From Burkholderia cepacia (GTDB lineage Bacteria > Pseudomonadota > Gammaproteobacteria > Burkholderiales > Burkholderiaceae), in assembly GCF_001039005.1 (NCBI RefSeq), contig NZ_LDWR01000046.1:186001-250000 (forward strand): a DNA stretch of 64,000 nucleotides, given 5' to 3'. Below the pieces are notes generated by a model. It did not search any database. It was not told the DNA's origin and worked only from the letters and a program-made list of their open reading frames with translations. Position 1 is the first letter of the stretch. The number at the start of each line of letters is the position of its first letter. A program made the translations under genes and the position numbers. Below are positions 18,710 to 28,035 of the stretch, piece after piece.

Positions 18710-20356
18710 CTACGCGGGCGGCGACATGCCCGCGAACCAGTTTTCGCAGTGGCGCAGTAATGCGTTCGCGTCGGTCGCCGTACGCCCGCGCGCGGCGACG
18801 TAGCCGTCGGGTCGCAACAGGTAGAACGACGGCCGCGAGCGGCCGTACACCTGTGCAAGCCCCGCCGTACCGTCGCCTTCGGCATCGGTGACGCGCCACT
18901 CGCGCACCGCATCCGGCATGATCCGCTCGAGCCCCTGCACGAGCGCCTGCGCATCGGCCTCCATCGGCGGCGCCTCGCCGGCATCGGCAGTCACCGGCTC
19001 CTCGAGCAGCAGCAGCGTGAAGCTCGCCGGATCGTGCAGGTCGTATAACCGCGCCGTTCCGGGCGCCTGACCGAGCGGCCCGTCGATCACGTGCACGAGC
19101 GCATCGGGTGCCCGCTCGCCGGCACGCGGGCCGCCGTCGAGCACGCGCTCCAGCGTGAGCGGACTCTTCCGGTACTGCACGCCGAGCTCACTGACCGACC
19201 GCCGCACCGCGTCGCGCATCGGCCCGAACGATGCCAGCAGCGGCACGACATGATCGCGCAGCAGCTTCATCGCGCCGCGATCGGCTTCGACGATCTGCGT
19301 GACAAGAGTGGTCTGCCGCAACACTTCGCGCTCGATCGGATGGCGCTCCGCGTGATACGTGTCGAGCAGCCGCTCGGACGTACCTGCGCCAAGCACGCGC
19401 GCGAGCTTCCAGCCGAGATTGAACGCTTCCTGAATGCCGGTGTTCATGCCCTGCGCGCCGGCCGGGCTGTGGACGTGCGCGGCGTCGCCCGCGAAGAACA
19501 CGCGGCCGTGCCGCAGCCGATCGACCATCCGGCTGTGCAGGTGAAAGTAGGACGACCACGCGAGATCGCTCGGCGAGATCGACGCACCGGCACGCGCACG
19601 CACGATCGCGTCGCACTCCGCGAGCGACGGGGCCGGTGCATCGGGCGACGCGTCGCTGCCGGGCGGCCGGTCGGCCACGAGCCGGTAACGGCCGCCTCCC
19701 ATCGGAAACAGGCCCGCAATACCTTCGGGTGTGGTGAACAGGTGGATCTCTTCGTCCGGCCAGTCGGGTATCGCCGCGAAATCGGCGAGCAGGAAAGTCT
19801 GTTCGAACGCATGCCCGGCAAAACCCAGGCCGAGCAGATGCCTGACCGTGCTGTGCGCGCCGTCGGCAGCGATCAGGTACGACGGCGCGAACGACTCGTC
19901 GCGCCCGTCGGCGCCACGGAGCGACACGTCGAGCGATGTGCCGCCGCCCGCGCACGCGGTCAGCGTCGTGCCGCGCTCGACCGTCACGCCGAGCCGGGCC
20001 AGGTGCTCGGCGAGCAGGCGCTCGGTGACGCTCTGGTCGAGAAACAGCAGATACGGATAGCGCGTTTGCAACGGATCGAAATCGAGCCGCGCGATCACGC
20101 GGCCGTCGGCATGCAGCGTGGCCGCATGCGCGCGATGGCCGAGCGCGAGAAACGGTTCGACCGCGCGATGCTGTTCTAGCAGTTCGAGCGTGCGTGCCTG
20201 GATGCCGATCGCGCGCGAATACGGCGCGGGCGCGGCGAGCCGATCGATGATGCGCACCGGCACACGGGCCCGCGCGAGGCTCATCGCCGCGGCAAGACCG
20301 GTCGGCCCCGCGCCGACGATCAGCACGGGCGGGATATCAGGCAGGGTGTCAGTCAT
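18710..20356 (-). CDS. FAD-dependent aromatic-ring hydroxylase-type monooxygenase
   Basis: 548-aa class A flavoprotein monooxygenase (PheA/TfdB/MhpA-like). Rossmann FAD motif LIVGAGPTGLAAAMSLARA (about 12-30), the DG-type motif YLIAADGAHSTVRHLLGL (about 165), the GD motif GRVFFAGDAAHVHSPAGAQGMNTG (about 290) and a C-terminal thioredoxin-like domain ending RPDGYVAARG. The substrate, probably a phenolic, cannot be told. ATG at 20356 was chosen because it starts the Rossmann strand; the frame continues upstream without family similarity. Stands alone, convergent with fdsD and divergent from the TPR gene. Confidence 0.87.
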   Translation of the reverse strand: MTDTLPDIPPVLIVGAGPTGLAAAMSLARARVPVRIIDRLAAPAPYSRAIGIQARTLELLEQHRAVEPFLALGHRAHAATLHADGRVIARLDFDPLQTRYPYLLFLDQSVTERLLAEHLARLGVTVERGTTLTACAGGGTSLDVSLRGADGRDESFAPSYLIAADGAHSTVRHLLGLGFAGHAFEQTFLLADFAAIPDWPDEEIHLFTTPEGIAGLFPMGGGRYRLVADRPPGSDASPDAPAPSLAECDAIVRARAGASISPSDLAWSSYFHLHSRMVDRLRHGRVFFAGDAAHVHSPAGAQGMNTGIQEAFNLGWKLARVLGAGTSERLLDTYHAERHPIEREVLRQTTLVTQIVEADRGAMKLLRDHVVPLLASFGPMRDAVRRSVSELGVQYRKSPLTLERVLDGGPRAGERAPDALVHVIDGPLGQAPGTARLYDLHDPASFTLLLLEEPVTADAGEAPPMEADAQALVQGLERIMPDAVREWRVTDAEGDGTAGLAQVYGRSRPSFYLLRPDGYVAARGRTATDANALLRHCENWFAGMSPPA

Positions 20357-20486
20357 GAGAACCTCGATGACACGCGACCCTGCAAGTCTACGCCGCTCCG
20401 CGTGACGGGGCCATATGCCGACCGGCCGATACGCGGCGCCGGCGCGCTGTGTGGGAAAATACGCGTTTTCCGCCAGCTTTCGCGTC

Positions 20487-22325
20487 ATGGAATCCGCATT
20501 CGACCGAGCATACGCCGCACACCGCGCGGGCCGGCTTGCCGACGCCGAGCACGGCTATCGCGCCGCGCTCGACGTCAACCCCGCCGACGCCGACGCGCTG
20601 CACCTGTTCGGCGTGCTTCGGCACCAGCAGGGCCAGCACGCCGAAGCGGCCGATCTCGTCGGCCGCGCCGTCGCGCTGCGTCCGGGCGACGCCGCGCTGC
20701 AGCTCAATCTCGGCAACGCGCTGAAAGCGCTCGGTCGCCTCGACGAAGCAATCGATCGCTTTCGCAACGCGCTCACGCTCGCGCCCGAATTTCCGCTCGC
20801 GCACTACAACCTCGGCAACGCGTATGCGGCGCTGCAGCGCCACGACGATGCGATCGATGCGTTCGGCCGCGCGCTCCGGCTCACGCCCGATGACGCGTCG
20901 ATCCACAACAATCTCGGCAACGCGCTGAATGCGCTCGGCCGCCACGACGACGCGCTCGCCGCTTTCCGTCGCGCGCTCGAGCTGCGGCCCGGGCATGCGG
21001 GCGCGCACAACAACCTCGCGATGGCGTTGAGCGCGATGGGCCGCGCCGACGACGCGATCGCGCACTTCCAGGCCGCGATCGCCGCGCAGCCGCGCTTCGT
21101 CGCCGCGCATTTCAATCTCGGCAACACGTTCGATGCGGTCGGCCGGCACGTCGAAGCGGCCACCGCGTTCGAAGCCGCACTCGCGCTGCATCCGCCGTTT
21201 CCGCTCGCGCTGTTCGGGCTCGCGAACGCACTGTGCGCGCAAGCGCGCCACCGCGACGCGCTGCCCTACTACGAGCGCGCCGTCGGCCTCGATCCGTCGT
21301 TCAGCCTGGCCTGGCTGAACCTCGGCAACGCGCATCACGCGCTCTGCGCGCACGAGATGGCGCTGCGCGCATTCGACCAGGCGCTGCGCGTCGCGCCCGA
21401 TCTCACGCTCGCACGGCTGCACCGCGCGGTCACGCTGCTGACGCTCGGCGACTTCACGCGCGGCCTGCCCGCGTACGAAGCGCGCCACGAGACGCCGGGC
21501 GCGACACCGCTCGGCACACTGCCGCGCTGGCAAGGCGAGCCGATCGCGTCACGCACGCTGCTGATCCGCGCGGAACAGGGCTTCGGCGACACGCTACAGT
21601 TCGTCCGCTTCGTGCCGCTTGCCCGCGCACGCTGCGCGCGCGTCGTGCTCGAAGTCCAGCCGGAACTCGTCCCGCTGCTGGCACCGGCCGCGTCACGCTG
21701 GCGCGTGACGCTCGTCGCACAGGGTGCCGCAAAGCCGCCCGATGCGGATGTCGCCTGCACGCTGATGAGCCTGCCGTTCCTGCTCGGGCTTCAACCGGAC
21801 GACATCGTCGGCGGCTCGCGCTACCTCGACGCCCCCGAAGGCGCCCGCCGGCGCTTTCGCGGCTCGCTCGGCGGGCAATCGAAGCGCAAGTTCGGCCTCG
21901 CGTGGTCCGGGCGCCGGCAGGCGCAGGAAAACCGCTCGATGCCGTTCGACGCGCTCGCGCCGCTGCTCGCGCTGCCGGACATCGACTGGATCGTGCTGCA
22001 GCCCGCGCTCGACGACGACGAACGCGCGCGCGTCGACGCGCATCCGCGCGTACATCGCCTCGACGGACGGCTGAACGACTTTGCCGACACAGCCGCGCTG
22101 ATCGAGCGGCTCGACGGCGTCGTCACGATCGATACGGCGGTCGCGCACCTCGCGGGCGCGCTCGGCAAGCCGCTGTGGGTCATGCTGCCGTTCGCGCCCG
22201 ACTGGCGCTGGTTCACCGGCGACGACTGCCCGTGGTATCCGCACGCGAGGATCGCCCGCCAGCCCGCGCCGGGACAATGGCTCGACGTGGCGGCCGCGGT
22301 CGCCGGCGCACTGCGCGAAGCCTGA
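20487..22325 (+). CDS. TPR-repeat protein with C-terminal glycosyltransferase-like domain
   Basis: 612 aa. Residues about 1-340 are tandem 34-residue tetratricopeptide repeats with a regular LNLGNAL/HYNLGNAY/NNLGNAL pattern (around ten). The remainder resembles a GT-B nucleotide-sugar domain (GT9/GT41-like) with LLIRAEQGFGDTLQFVR and IDTAVAHLAGALGKPLWVML. This arrangement resembles O-GlcNAc-transferase-like and protein-glycosylation TPR proteins; the acceptor is unknown. Start ATG at 20487 was preferred to an upstream in-frame ATG at 20415. Monocistronic, ended by the terminator at 22335-22363. Confidence 0.82.
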   Translation: MESAFDRAYAAHRAGRLADAEHGYRAALDVNPADADALHLFGVLRHQQGQHAEAADLVGRAVALRPGDAALQLNLGNALKALGRLDEAIDRFRNALTLAPEFPLAHYNLGNAYAALQRHDDAIDAFGRALRLTPDDASIHNNLGNALNALGRHDDALAAFRRALELRPGHAGAHNNLAMALSAMGRADDAIAHFQAAIAAQPRFVAAHFNLGNTFDAVGRHVEAATAFEAALALHPPFPLALFGLANALCAQARHRDALPYYERAVGLDPSFSLAWLNLGNAHHALCAHEMALRAFDQALRVAPDLTLARLHRAVTLLTLGDFTRGLPAYEARHETPGATPLGTLPRWQGEPIASRTLLIRAEQGFGDTLQFVRFVPLARARCARVVLEVQPELVPLLAPAASRWRVTLVAQGAAKPPDADVACTLMSLPFLLGLQPDDIVGGSRYLDAPEGARRRFRGSLGGQSKRKFGLAWSGRRQAQENRSMPFDALAPLLALPDIDWIVLQPALDDDERARVDAHPRVHRLDGRLNDFADTAALIERLDGVVTIDTAVAHLAGALGKPLWVMLPFAPDWRWFTGDDCPWYPHARIARQPAPGQWLDVAAAVAGALREA

Positions 22326-22334
22326 ACGCAGACG

Positions 22335-22363
22335 AAAAAAGGGAGCGCGGCGCGCTCCCTTTT
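22335..22363. terminator. Bidirectional terminator between the TPR gene and the MFS gene
   Basis: GGGAGCGCG (22341-22349) pairs with CGCGCTCCC (22351-22359), flanked by A6 on the left and T4 on the right, so it can stop both convergent transcripts. Confidence 0.82.
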
Positions 22364-22408
22364 CAATGTGATGCACGCGGCCGGCGCCGCGCGATGTGCG
22401 GGTGCCTG

Positions 22409-23704
22409 TCAGGCCGCCTTGTACTGATTGCGCGCCTCAGGCGTGCGATACAGCACGAGCGTCGCGATCAGCCCGCAAATCGCGGCGACGCTCAGCCACA
22501 GCCCCGGCGCCGCCTTGTTGCCCGTCTCGTGAATCAGCAGCGTCGAGATCGCCGGCGTGAAGCCGCCGATCGTCGTTGCCAGGCTGTACGCGAGCGAGAA
22601 GCCTGCCGTGCGCACGTCGGACGGCATCACCTCGGTCAGCGCCACGACCATCGCGCCGTTGTACGACCCGTACAGGAACGACAGCCACAGCTCGACCGCG
22701 AGCAGCCGCAGGAACGACGGATCGCCGACGAGCCACAGCACGACCGGGTAAGCCGTCAGGAGCGTGAGCACTGTGAATGTGATCAATACCGGGCGACGAC
22801 CGATGCGATCGGACAACGCGCCGGACAGCGGCAGCCACACGAGGTTGGAGATCCCCACGCAGACCGTCACGACGAGCGCGTCGAGCGACGACAGGTGCAG
22901 CACTTCCTTGCCGAAGGTCGGCGTATAGGCGGTGATCAAGTAGAACGACACCGTCGTCATGATCACCATCCCCATGCCGGCGACCACGATGCCCCAGTTG
23001 TCGAGCATCGAGCGCATGATCTCGCCCATCGTCGGACGATGACGCTTCGCGAGGAACTCGTCGGTCTCCTTCAGCGAACGACGGATCAGGAACAGGAACG
23101 GCACGATCAGACAGCCGATCAGGAACGGAATGCGCCAGCCCCACGCGGTCATCTCCTCGGCCGGCAGCGCACGGTTCAACAGCACGCCGACGAACGCGGC
23201 GAACACGACGGCCACTTGCTGGCTGCCCGACTGCCACGATGTATAGAACCCCTTGTGGCCCTTCGTCGCGATCTCAGACAGGTAGACCGACACGCCGCCG
23301 AGTTCGACGCCCGCGGAAAAGCCCTGCAGCAGCCGGCCGAGCAGCACGAGCGCCGGCGCAAGCACGCCGATCGTCGCGTAACCGGGCACCGCGGCCACCG
23401 TGAGCGTGCCGAGCGCCATCAGCCCGAGCGTCAGGATCAGCCCCTTGCGGCGGCCGTGATGGTCGATGTACGCGCCGAGCACGATCGCGCCGACCGGTCG
23501 CATCAGGAAGCCCGCGCCGAACACCGACAGCGACAGCATCAGCGACGCGAATGCGTTACCGCTCGGAAAGTAGGTTTTCGCGATGGCCGACGCGTAATAC
23601 CCGTAGACCATGAAGTCGTACATTTCCAGGAAGTTGCCGCTGACGACCCGGAACACGGTGCGGAATTTCGATTCCTGCGCGATGGCGTGTGACGCTGTGG
23701 ACAT
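22409..23704 (-). CDS. MFS (MHS family) citrate/tricarballylate:H+ symporter
   Basis: 431-aa, 12-TM transporter very close in sequence to enterobacterial CitA (GNFLEMYDFMVYGYYA, GAYIDHHGRRKGL, RLLQGFSAGVELGGVSVYLSEIAT, DRIGRRP), so proton-coupled uptake of citrate or tricarballylate is the best guess. Inner membrane. The ATG at 23704 is preceded by GAGCGAGAAAAAC; a longer frame upstream does not look coding. No tcuAB-type catabolic genes or two-component genes adjoin it. Substrate assignment is inference. Confidence 0.88.
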   Translation of the reverse strand: MSTASHAIAQESKFRTVFRVVSGNFLEMYDFMVYGYYASAIAKTYFPSGNAFASLMLSLSVFGAGFLMRPVGAIVLGAYIDHHGRRKGLILTLGLMALGTLTVAAVPGYATIGVLAPALVLLGRLLQGFSAGVELGGVSVYLSEIATKGHKGFYTSWQSGSQQVAVVFAAFVGVLLNRALPAEEMTAWGWRIPFLIGCLIVPFLFLIRRSLKETDEFLAKRHRPTMGEIMRSMLDNWGIVVAGMGMVIMTTVSFYLITAYTPTFGKEVLHLSSLDALVVTVCVGISNLVWLPLSGALSDRIGRRPVLITFTVLTLLTAYPVVLWLVGDPSFLRLLAVELWLSFLYGSYNGAMVVALTEVMPSDVRTAGFSLAYSLATTIGGFTPAISTLLIHETGNKAAPGLWLSVAAICGLIATLVLYRTPEARNQYKAA

Positions 23705-24060
23705 GTTTTTCTCGCTCAGCTCGGATGGCGCGAATCCGCGCCGCATGGATCCGACGATGCCCTTGCGCGCCGGCCCTGATCGGTGCGCACGGGCATCGCT
23801 GCCCGCCGGCGGCACGCCGCGCAACGACGCGCGCACCGACATGGTTCGCGAATGATGCCACGCCAAGCCGACATTTGCCTTGTGCCGCCCCCGCGGTTGC
23901 CGTCGCGGCATTCGACTCGTACGAGTCGTCCGAAAACGCAAGCAAAAATCAGATTGATCTGATCGACCGACCTGCGCCGGCTGACCACAATGTCACGATT
24001 TGCGACGACACTCCGCGCCGCGCCGGCACGGTCACCCGTATCGCACGACATACCGCCCTC
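23705..24060. other. Intergenic region upstream of the MFS gene
   Basis: 356 bp between divergent genes. It is less GC-biased around 23920-23990, with AATCAGATTGATCTGATCGACC; AGATTGATCT within it is a partial palindrome. The MFS promoter and possibly that of the following plus-strand ORF should lie here. No gene is supported. Confidence 0.35.
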
Positions 24061-25002
24061 ATGACCCCATCGCCCCTCGTCCCCGTCGAAGGCGCGCTCG
24101 CCCGCCCTCGCGCCGCTCCGCTCGATCGCGTACCGCCGTTCGGCCGCGAATGGACCTTTCGCGGCGCGCCCGGTGCGCGGCCCGACAAGCATTGCCTCGC
24201 GACACTGACGACGTCCTGCATCGACGTCGACAGACCGCACCGCGCATGCCGCTGGCAGCCGCTGCCGGTGGCGACGGCCGCGCCGACTTCGGCCAGGTCG
24301 CCGGTTGCGCACGAAACCGCGGCGGCCGGCCTGCACTCCCGACGTAACGCCAACGGCGCTCGCGACCGGCGTGCGATGTACGCAACCTGCTGGAGTATCG
24401 GCGCGCTCGGCATCATCGGCTGGCTGATTGCCGCGTATGAATCGCCCGCGGGTTTCGGGCCTGCGAACGCGATTCATACGGCTACCGTTGCGCCGGATCA
24501 CGCCACGTCATCGACCGGCACCGTGCGGGTCGCCGCGGTTCATCCGGGTACGTCGACGAATGCAACGCCGTCGCGCACGGTGGCGACCCCGGTCGCGAAA
24601 ATAGCCGAAGCATCGTCGGCCACGCACGGTGCCGCACGTCGTCCGCCATCGCATCATCCGAAGGCAACGTCCGACGTGCAGCGCACCGCCGCTGCGTCGC
24701 CGCATCGGACAAACGGCGAACGCACGACGACAGCACCGGCCCGGACCGCGACCGTGTCGCACCTGGCCGCACGTCCGCCGATCCAACGCGATGCGGCCAA
24801 CACTCGCACACGCGATCGGCTCCCCCCGCCACCACGCACAACAGACACGCTCGACGATCCGCTCACGCTGATCGCAATGGCAAGCGCGCTGGGCGCCATC
24901 CAGCCTGCCCGCGCGGCGCACGCGCCCGCCGCCGGTTTCGACTGGACGTCGCAACTGTCCCACCGCCGCGTGACCGACACGCCGGACGCGTTCGCGCGCT
25001 GA
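24061..25002 (+). CDS. Hypothetical single-pass membrane protein, low complexity
   Basis: 313 aa if started at ATG 24061; an internal ATG at 24376 (208 aa) just before the hydrophobic segment is equally possible. No recognised domain. The visible features are a hydrophobic segment (YATCWSIGALGIIGWLIAAYE) near residue 110 from the first start, then about 150 residues rich in Thr, Ala, Pro and Arg, and a slightly more ordered C-terminus (LDDPLTLIAMASALG). No convincing RBS precedes either start. A strong terminator follows directly, which supports a transcribed unit, but coding status is uncertain. Confidence 0.45.
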   Translation: MTPSPLVPVEGALARPRAAPLDRVPPFGREWTFRGAPGARPDKHCLATLTTSCIDVDRPHRACRWQPLPVATAAPTSARSPVAHETAAAGLHSRRNANGARDRRAMYATCWSIGALGIIGWLIAAYESPAGFGPANAIHTATVAPDHATSSTGTVRVAAVHPGTSTNATPSRTVATPVAKIAEASSATHGAARRPPSHHPKATSDVQRTAAASPHRTNGERTTTAPARTATVSHLAARPPIQRDAANTRTRDRLPPPPRTTDTLDDPLTLIAMASALGAIQPARAAHAPAAGFDWTSQLSHRRVTDTPDAFAR

Positions 25003-25014
25003 CGACCGCCCAAT

Positions 25015-25047
25015 AAAAAACCCGGCGAAGATCGCTTCGCCGGGTTT
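25015..25047. terminator. Bidirectional terminator
   Basis: AAACCCGGCGAAG (25018-25030) pairs perfectly with CTTCGCCGGGTTT (25035-25047) across ATCG. The A-run on the left makes it strongest for the minus-strand DUF2968 gene; it also follows the plus-strand ORF ending at 25002. Confidence 0.85.
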
Positions 25048-25077
25048 CGTTCGTCTGTGCGTCCGTCTGACGAATCG

Positions 25078-25776
25078 TTACTTGTGCGCGGGCAGCCCCG
25101 TCTCGGTCTGCTTCTCGAGTTGCCGCACCTGCTCCTGCAGATCGCGCAACTGCAGCTGCGCGGCCCGCTTCTCGACCTGCAGCGCCTGCGTCTGCTCCTG
25201 CGCCGACCGTTGCCGCTGCGCGACTTCGGCCTGCTGGCTGCGCGCGACGCTCAGGTCGGCCTGCAACTGCTGCGCACGATTCGCCTGCAGCGCGATCACG
25301 CGTTCGAGAAACGCCTTCTGCGCCTGCAGCTCGGTACGGCGAATTTCGATATCGGCGAGCTGCACGGTTTGCTGGACGAAGTTCGCGTACACCATCTCCG
25401 CGCGGTTCTTCTCCTGCGATCGGATTACGCGCCACAGATTCTTGTCCTGGAACAGCGCGACGTAGTACGTCATCTCGCGCGGATCGAACATCAGGCTCGC
25501 ACCGTAGCTGCCGTTGTATGTCGTGCGCATTTCGACGATCCGGCCGTCGTGCAGCATCTGCGTCAGCTCGGCGACATTGCCTTGCACGGTGGCGTCCGTC
25601 GCGGCCGCGGCGGACGCAGCTCGAGACGCATCACCACTCAGGCTCGTCACCGCCGGACGCGTACCGGCAACCGGCGCGGTCGCGTCGGCGGACCAGGCCG
25701 CACCTGCTTGCGTGCAGGTGGCCAGTGCAACGATCCACGTTGCGCATCGTGCAGGGGAAAAGTTTCGGAAAGCCAA
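25078..25776 (-). CDS. Exported DUF2968 coiled-coil protein
   Basis: 232 aa. An N-terminal export signal (RNFSPARCATWIVALATCTQAGAAW) leads into an Ala-rich stretch, a folded region (ELTQMLHDGRIVEMRTTYNGSYGASLMFDPREMTYYVALFQ) and a long C-terminal coiled coil of about 130 residues rich in Gln, Arg and Leu. This is the DUF2968 family of Burkholderia; function unknown, probably periplasmic. No ATG fits: TTG at 25776 has CGGAG 7 nt upstream and makes a proper signal peptide, while the ATG at 25929 would add a long non-signal extension crossing a terminator hairpin. Confidence 0.75.
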   Translation of the reverse strand: MAFRNFSPARCATWIVALATCTQAGAAWSADATAPVAGTRPAVTSLSGDASRAASAAAATDATVQGNVAELTQMLHDGRIVEMRTTYNGSYGASLMFDPREMTYYVALFQDKNLWRVIRSQEKNRAEMVYANFVQQTVQLADIEIRRTELQAQKAFLERVIALQANRAQQLQADLSVARSQQAEVAQRQRSAQEQTQALQVEKRAAQLQLRDLQEQVRQLEKQTETGLPAHK

Positions 25777-25820
25777 CGTCAGACTCCGGCGAACGAATCG
25801 GAACTCGCGATTATCGTTCA

Positions 25821-25860
25821 AAACCAAAAGGCCGCATCTCGAATTTATCGGGATGCGGCC
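25821..25860 (-). terminator. Rho-independent terminator of the glutamine amidotransferase gene
   Basis: On the minus strand GGCCGCATC (25860-25852) pairs with GATGCGGCC (25838-25830) and is followed by TTTTGGTTTT. It lies 32 bp after the stop at 25892 and just upstream of the DUF2968 start. Confidence 0.75.
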
Positions 25861-25891
25861 GGCCGTCGAGCGATGTAAAAAATCCGGCTTT

Positions 25892-27067
25892 CTACAGGCG
25901 AGTTTCGCGTGCCGCGCGCAGGAATGCATCGAGCAGCGGCGTGCAGTCGAGCAGCTCCGAGCCGCCCGCCCGATGGAACTCGGGGTGCCATTGCACGCCG
26001 ACGACGAACGGCGAACGGCGATGGCGGATGCCCTCGATGATCCCGTCGCCGGCCGACACGGCCTCGATGTTCAGATCGCGGCCGAGATCGCGGATCGCCT
26101 GATGATGGATCGAGTTGACGATCGCTTCGCTGCGCCCGGGAAACATGTTCGCGAGCGTCGACGAATCGGGGAAGCGGATCGCGTGACGATGCTGGTCGTA
26201 ATGCTCGCTCACGTGCACGTTCGCGGTCGGCACGTCGGTCGCGATGTCCTGATACAGCGAGCCGCCGAACGCGACGTTGATCAGCTGGCAACCGCGACAC
26301 ACGCCAAGGACAGGTTTGCCGGACTCGACGAACTCGTGCAGCAGCTCGAGTTCGTACATGTCGCGCACACGATCGCCCGGCCATTCGGGGCGCGCGTCCG
26401 ACGCCGCGTAGGTTTGCGGCGACACGTCGGCGCCGCCTTGCAGCAGCAGGCCGTCGAGATGCTTCGCGTAGTCGCGCAGGCGGATGTTGCTCGGGTGAAT
26501 CATGCCCTGGTGGCCGACGGTCGGAATCATGAACACGAGCACGTCACGCGACATCACCCAGTGTGCGATCGATTCCTCGAGATACTGCAGCGTCTTGCCT
26601 CGCAGCCCCTTCGCGCCCGGTTCCGGATGGAAGATCCGCGCCGACACGCCGATGCGCAGCGTGCGCTGCGTGATGCGCTGGCCCGCGCGGTCGAACCACC
26701 GGCGCGCACGCGCGGCCACGATCCGGCCGAACACCGACCACGGCGTGTCGCTCTGCTTCAGGTACGCCGGCGGCGCATTCTGCGCGCTCGCGGGCGGCGG
26801 CCGCGGCGTATCGAAATCGGGCGGCGCGCCGAAGCCGGGCGGCGGCGCGCCAGGCTTCGGCGGCACGGCGCCGGCGGCGTTCGTCGAACCCGGGGCGCCC
26901 GGCTCGGACGCGGCCGTGACCGGCGACGCGCCGTCTACAGCAACGTTCTGCGCGGCGGCCTGTGCTGCCGGCGCATCGGGCGCTTTCGCCGGATCGGAAC
27001 GGAGGGAATCGGAAGAAACGGAAGAGTTGCCGGGCAGACCGGCCGGGGAAGGCGTGTTTTCGCTCAT
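25892..27067 (-). CDS. Class-I glutamine amidotransferase, gamma-glutamyl-GABA hydrolase family
   Basis: 391 aa. Residues about 137-385 form a PuuD-like glutamine amidotransferase with nucleophile C257 in GVCRGCQLINVAFGG and the His/Glu part in VVGVQWHPEFH. Family members hydrolyse gamma-glutamyl-GABA in putrescine catabolism. Odd feature: an extra N-terminal ~110 residues rich in Pro, Ala and Ser (PPKPGAPPPGFGAPPDFDTP), not in the E. coli enzyme (~254 aa). It starts at ATG 27067. No other putrescine genes adjoin it; the divergent GntR regulator and amidase may be functionally linked. Confidence 0.85.
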   Translation of the reverse strand: MSENTPSPAGLPGNSSVSSDSLRSDPAKAPDAPAAQAAAQNVAVDGASPVTAASEPGAPGSTNAAGAVPPKPGAPPPGFGAPPDFDTPRPPPASAQNAPPAYLKQSDTPWSVFGRIVAARARRWFDRAGQRITQRTLRIGVSARIFHPEPGAKGLRGKTLQYLEESIAHWVMSRDVLVFMIPTVGHQGMIHPSNIRLRDYAKHLDGLLLQGGADVSPQTYAASDARPEWPGDRVRDMYELELLHEFVESGKPVLGVCRGCQLINVAFGGSLYQDIATDVPTANVHVSEHYDQHRHAIRFPDSSTLANMFPGRSEAIVNSIHHQAIRDLGRDLNIEAVSAGDGIIEGIRHRRSPFVVGVQWHPEFHRAGGSELLDCTPLLDAFLRAARETRL

Positions 27068-27254
27068 GACGATGGTCTGGTACGTCGCTCACGCGTATGG
27101 ATAGACGAGGATTCATTATGCTTCAGTGCACGATCGCGCGGTAAACCTGCAACATCCTGTCGATATTGTTGCAAGCCGGTGGCAAACCGCACCGGGGAGC
27201 GTCCCGGTTCGCGTGCGGACGACACCGATGCTCCATCGTCCGCACTGGACACCA

Positions 27255-27266
27255 GTGATATATCAC
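27255..27266. promoter_or_regulatory. 12-bp palindrome, candidate GntR operator
   Basis: GTGATATATCAC is a perfect palindrome, followed by AATAATATCC, in the 280-bp divergent region between the amidotransferase gene and the GntR gene. FadR/FCD-type GntR proteins bind short palindromes of about this size. The link to the adjacent GntR protein rests on position only. Confidence 0.45.
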
Positions 27267-27347
27267 AATAATATCCAGCCATCGTCCACGCTTCCCGATC
27301 GCCCGCGCCATGATCGCGCCCCATCCGGCCGCCGCGCCGCAACCCGC

Positions 27348-28028
27348 ATGAATGCGCTGACCGACGTCATCCGTGACCGGCCCGCCGCGCCGGCGGCGAG
27401 TCTCGCCGACCGCGCCTATGCGCTGATCCAGCGCGACATCATCACGATGCGCCTGAAGCCGGGCGCCGCGCTCAACGAAGCCGACCTCGTCGCGCGCACG
27501 GGAATCGGCCGCACGCCGGTGCACCAGGCCGTCCATCGGCTCGTGCTCGAAGGGCTGCTGTCCGTGATGCCGCGCAAGGGATTGATGGTGCAGCCGCTGT
27601 CGCTCGACGACATCGTCGCGGTAATCGACGTGCGGCGCATCAACGAAGCGCACTGCGCCGAACTCGCCGCGCGCCATGCGACGCCCGACGATCTCGCGCG
27701 CATGGCCGCGCTGCTCGACGACGGACAGGCCTGCGTCGATACGCACGACGTCGAGGGCATGATGGAGCTCGACCGTGCGTTTCATCAGGCGATTGCCGCG
27801 GCCGCGCGCAATGCGGTCCTTGCCGAGATCCTCCGCGCGCTGCACGAGCGCTCGCTGCGCTTCTGGTTCGTCACGCTGTCCGAACCGCACCATCTCGCCG
27901 ACGTCCAGCACGAGCATCGCGAGCTGTTCGAACGGCTCGCCGCACGCGACGCCGCCGGCGCGCGCGCGGCCGTCGAAGGCCATATCGATTCGTTCCGCTC
28001 CACGCTTCTTCAACATCTTCGCCCCTGA
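27348..28028 (+). CDS. GntR-family (FCD subfamily) transcriptional regulator
   Basis: 226 aa. N-terminal winged helix (about 15-80: ADRAYALIQRDIITMRLKPGAALNEADLVARTGIGRTPVHQAVHRLVLEGLLSV in separate helices) and a C-terminal all-helical FCD ligand domain (about 85-220) with the metal-binding pattern DRAFHQAIAAAARN and HRELFERLAARD. It starts at ATG 27348; the frame upstream is not convincing. The amidase gene starts 7 bp after its stop, so it probably controls its own operon in response to an amide or acid metabolite. Confidence 0.9.
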   Translation: MNALTDVIRDRPAAPAASLADRAYALIQRDIITMRLKPGAALNEADLVARTGIGRTPVHQAVHRLVLEGLLSVMPRKGLMVQPLSLDDIVAVIDVRRINEAHCAELAARHATPDDLARMAALLDDGQACVDTHDVEGMMELDRAFHQAIAAAARNAVLAEILRALHERSLRFWFVTLSEPHHLADVQHEHRELFERLAARDAAGARAAVEGHIDSFRSTLLQHLRP

Positions 28029-28035
28029 GCCGCCC

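Noticed and set aside
20415..20486. Upstream in-frame start for the TPR protein
   Set aside because: The added 24 residues do not look like TPR or signal sequence.
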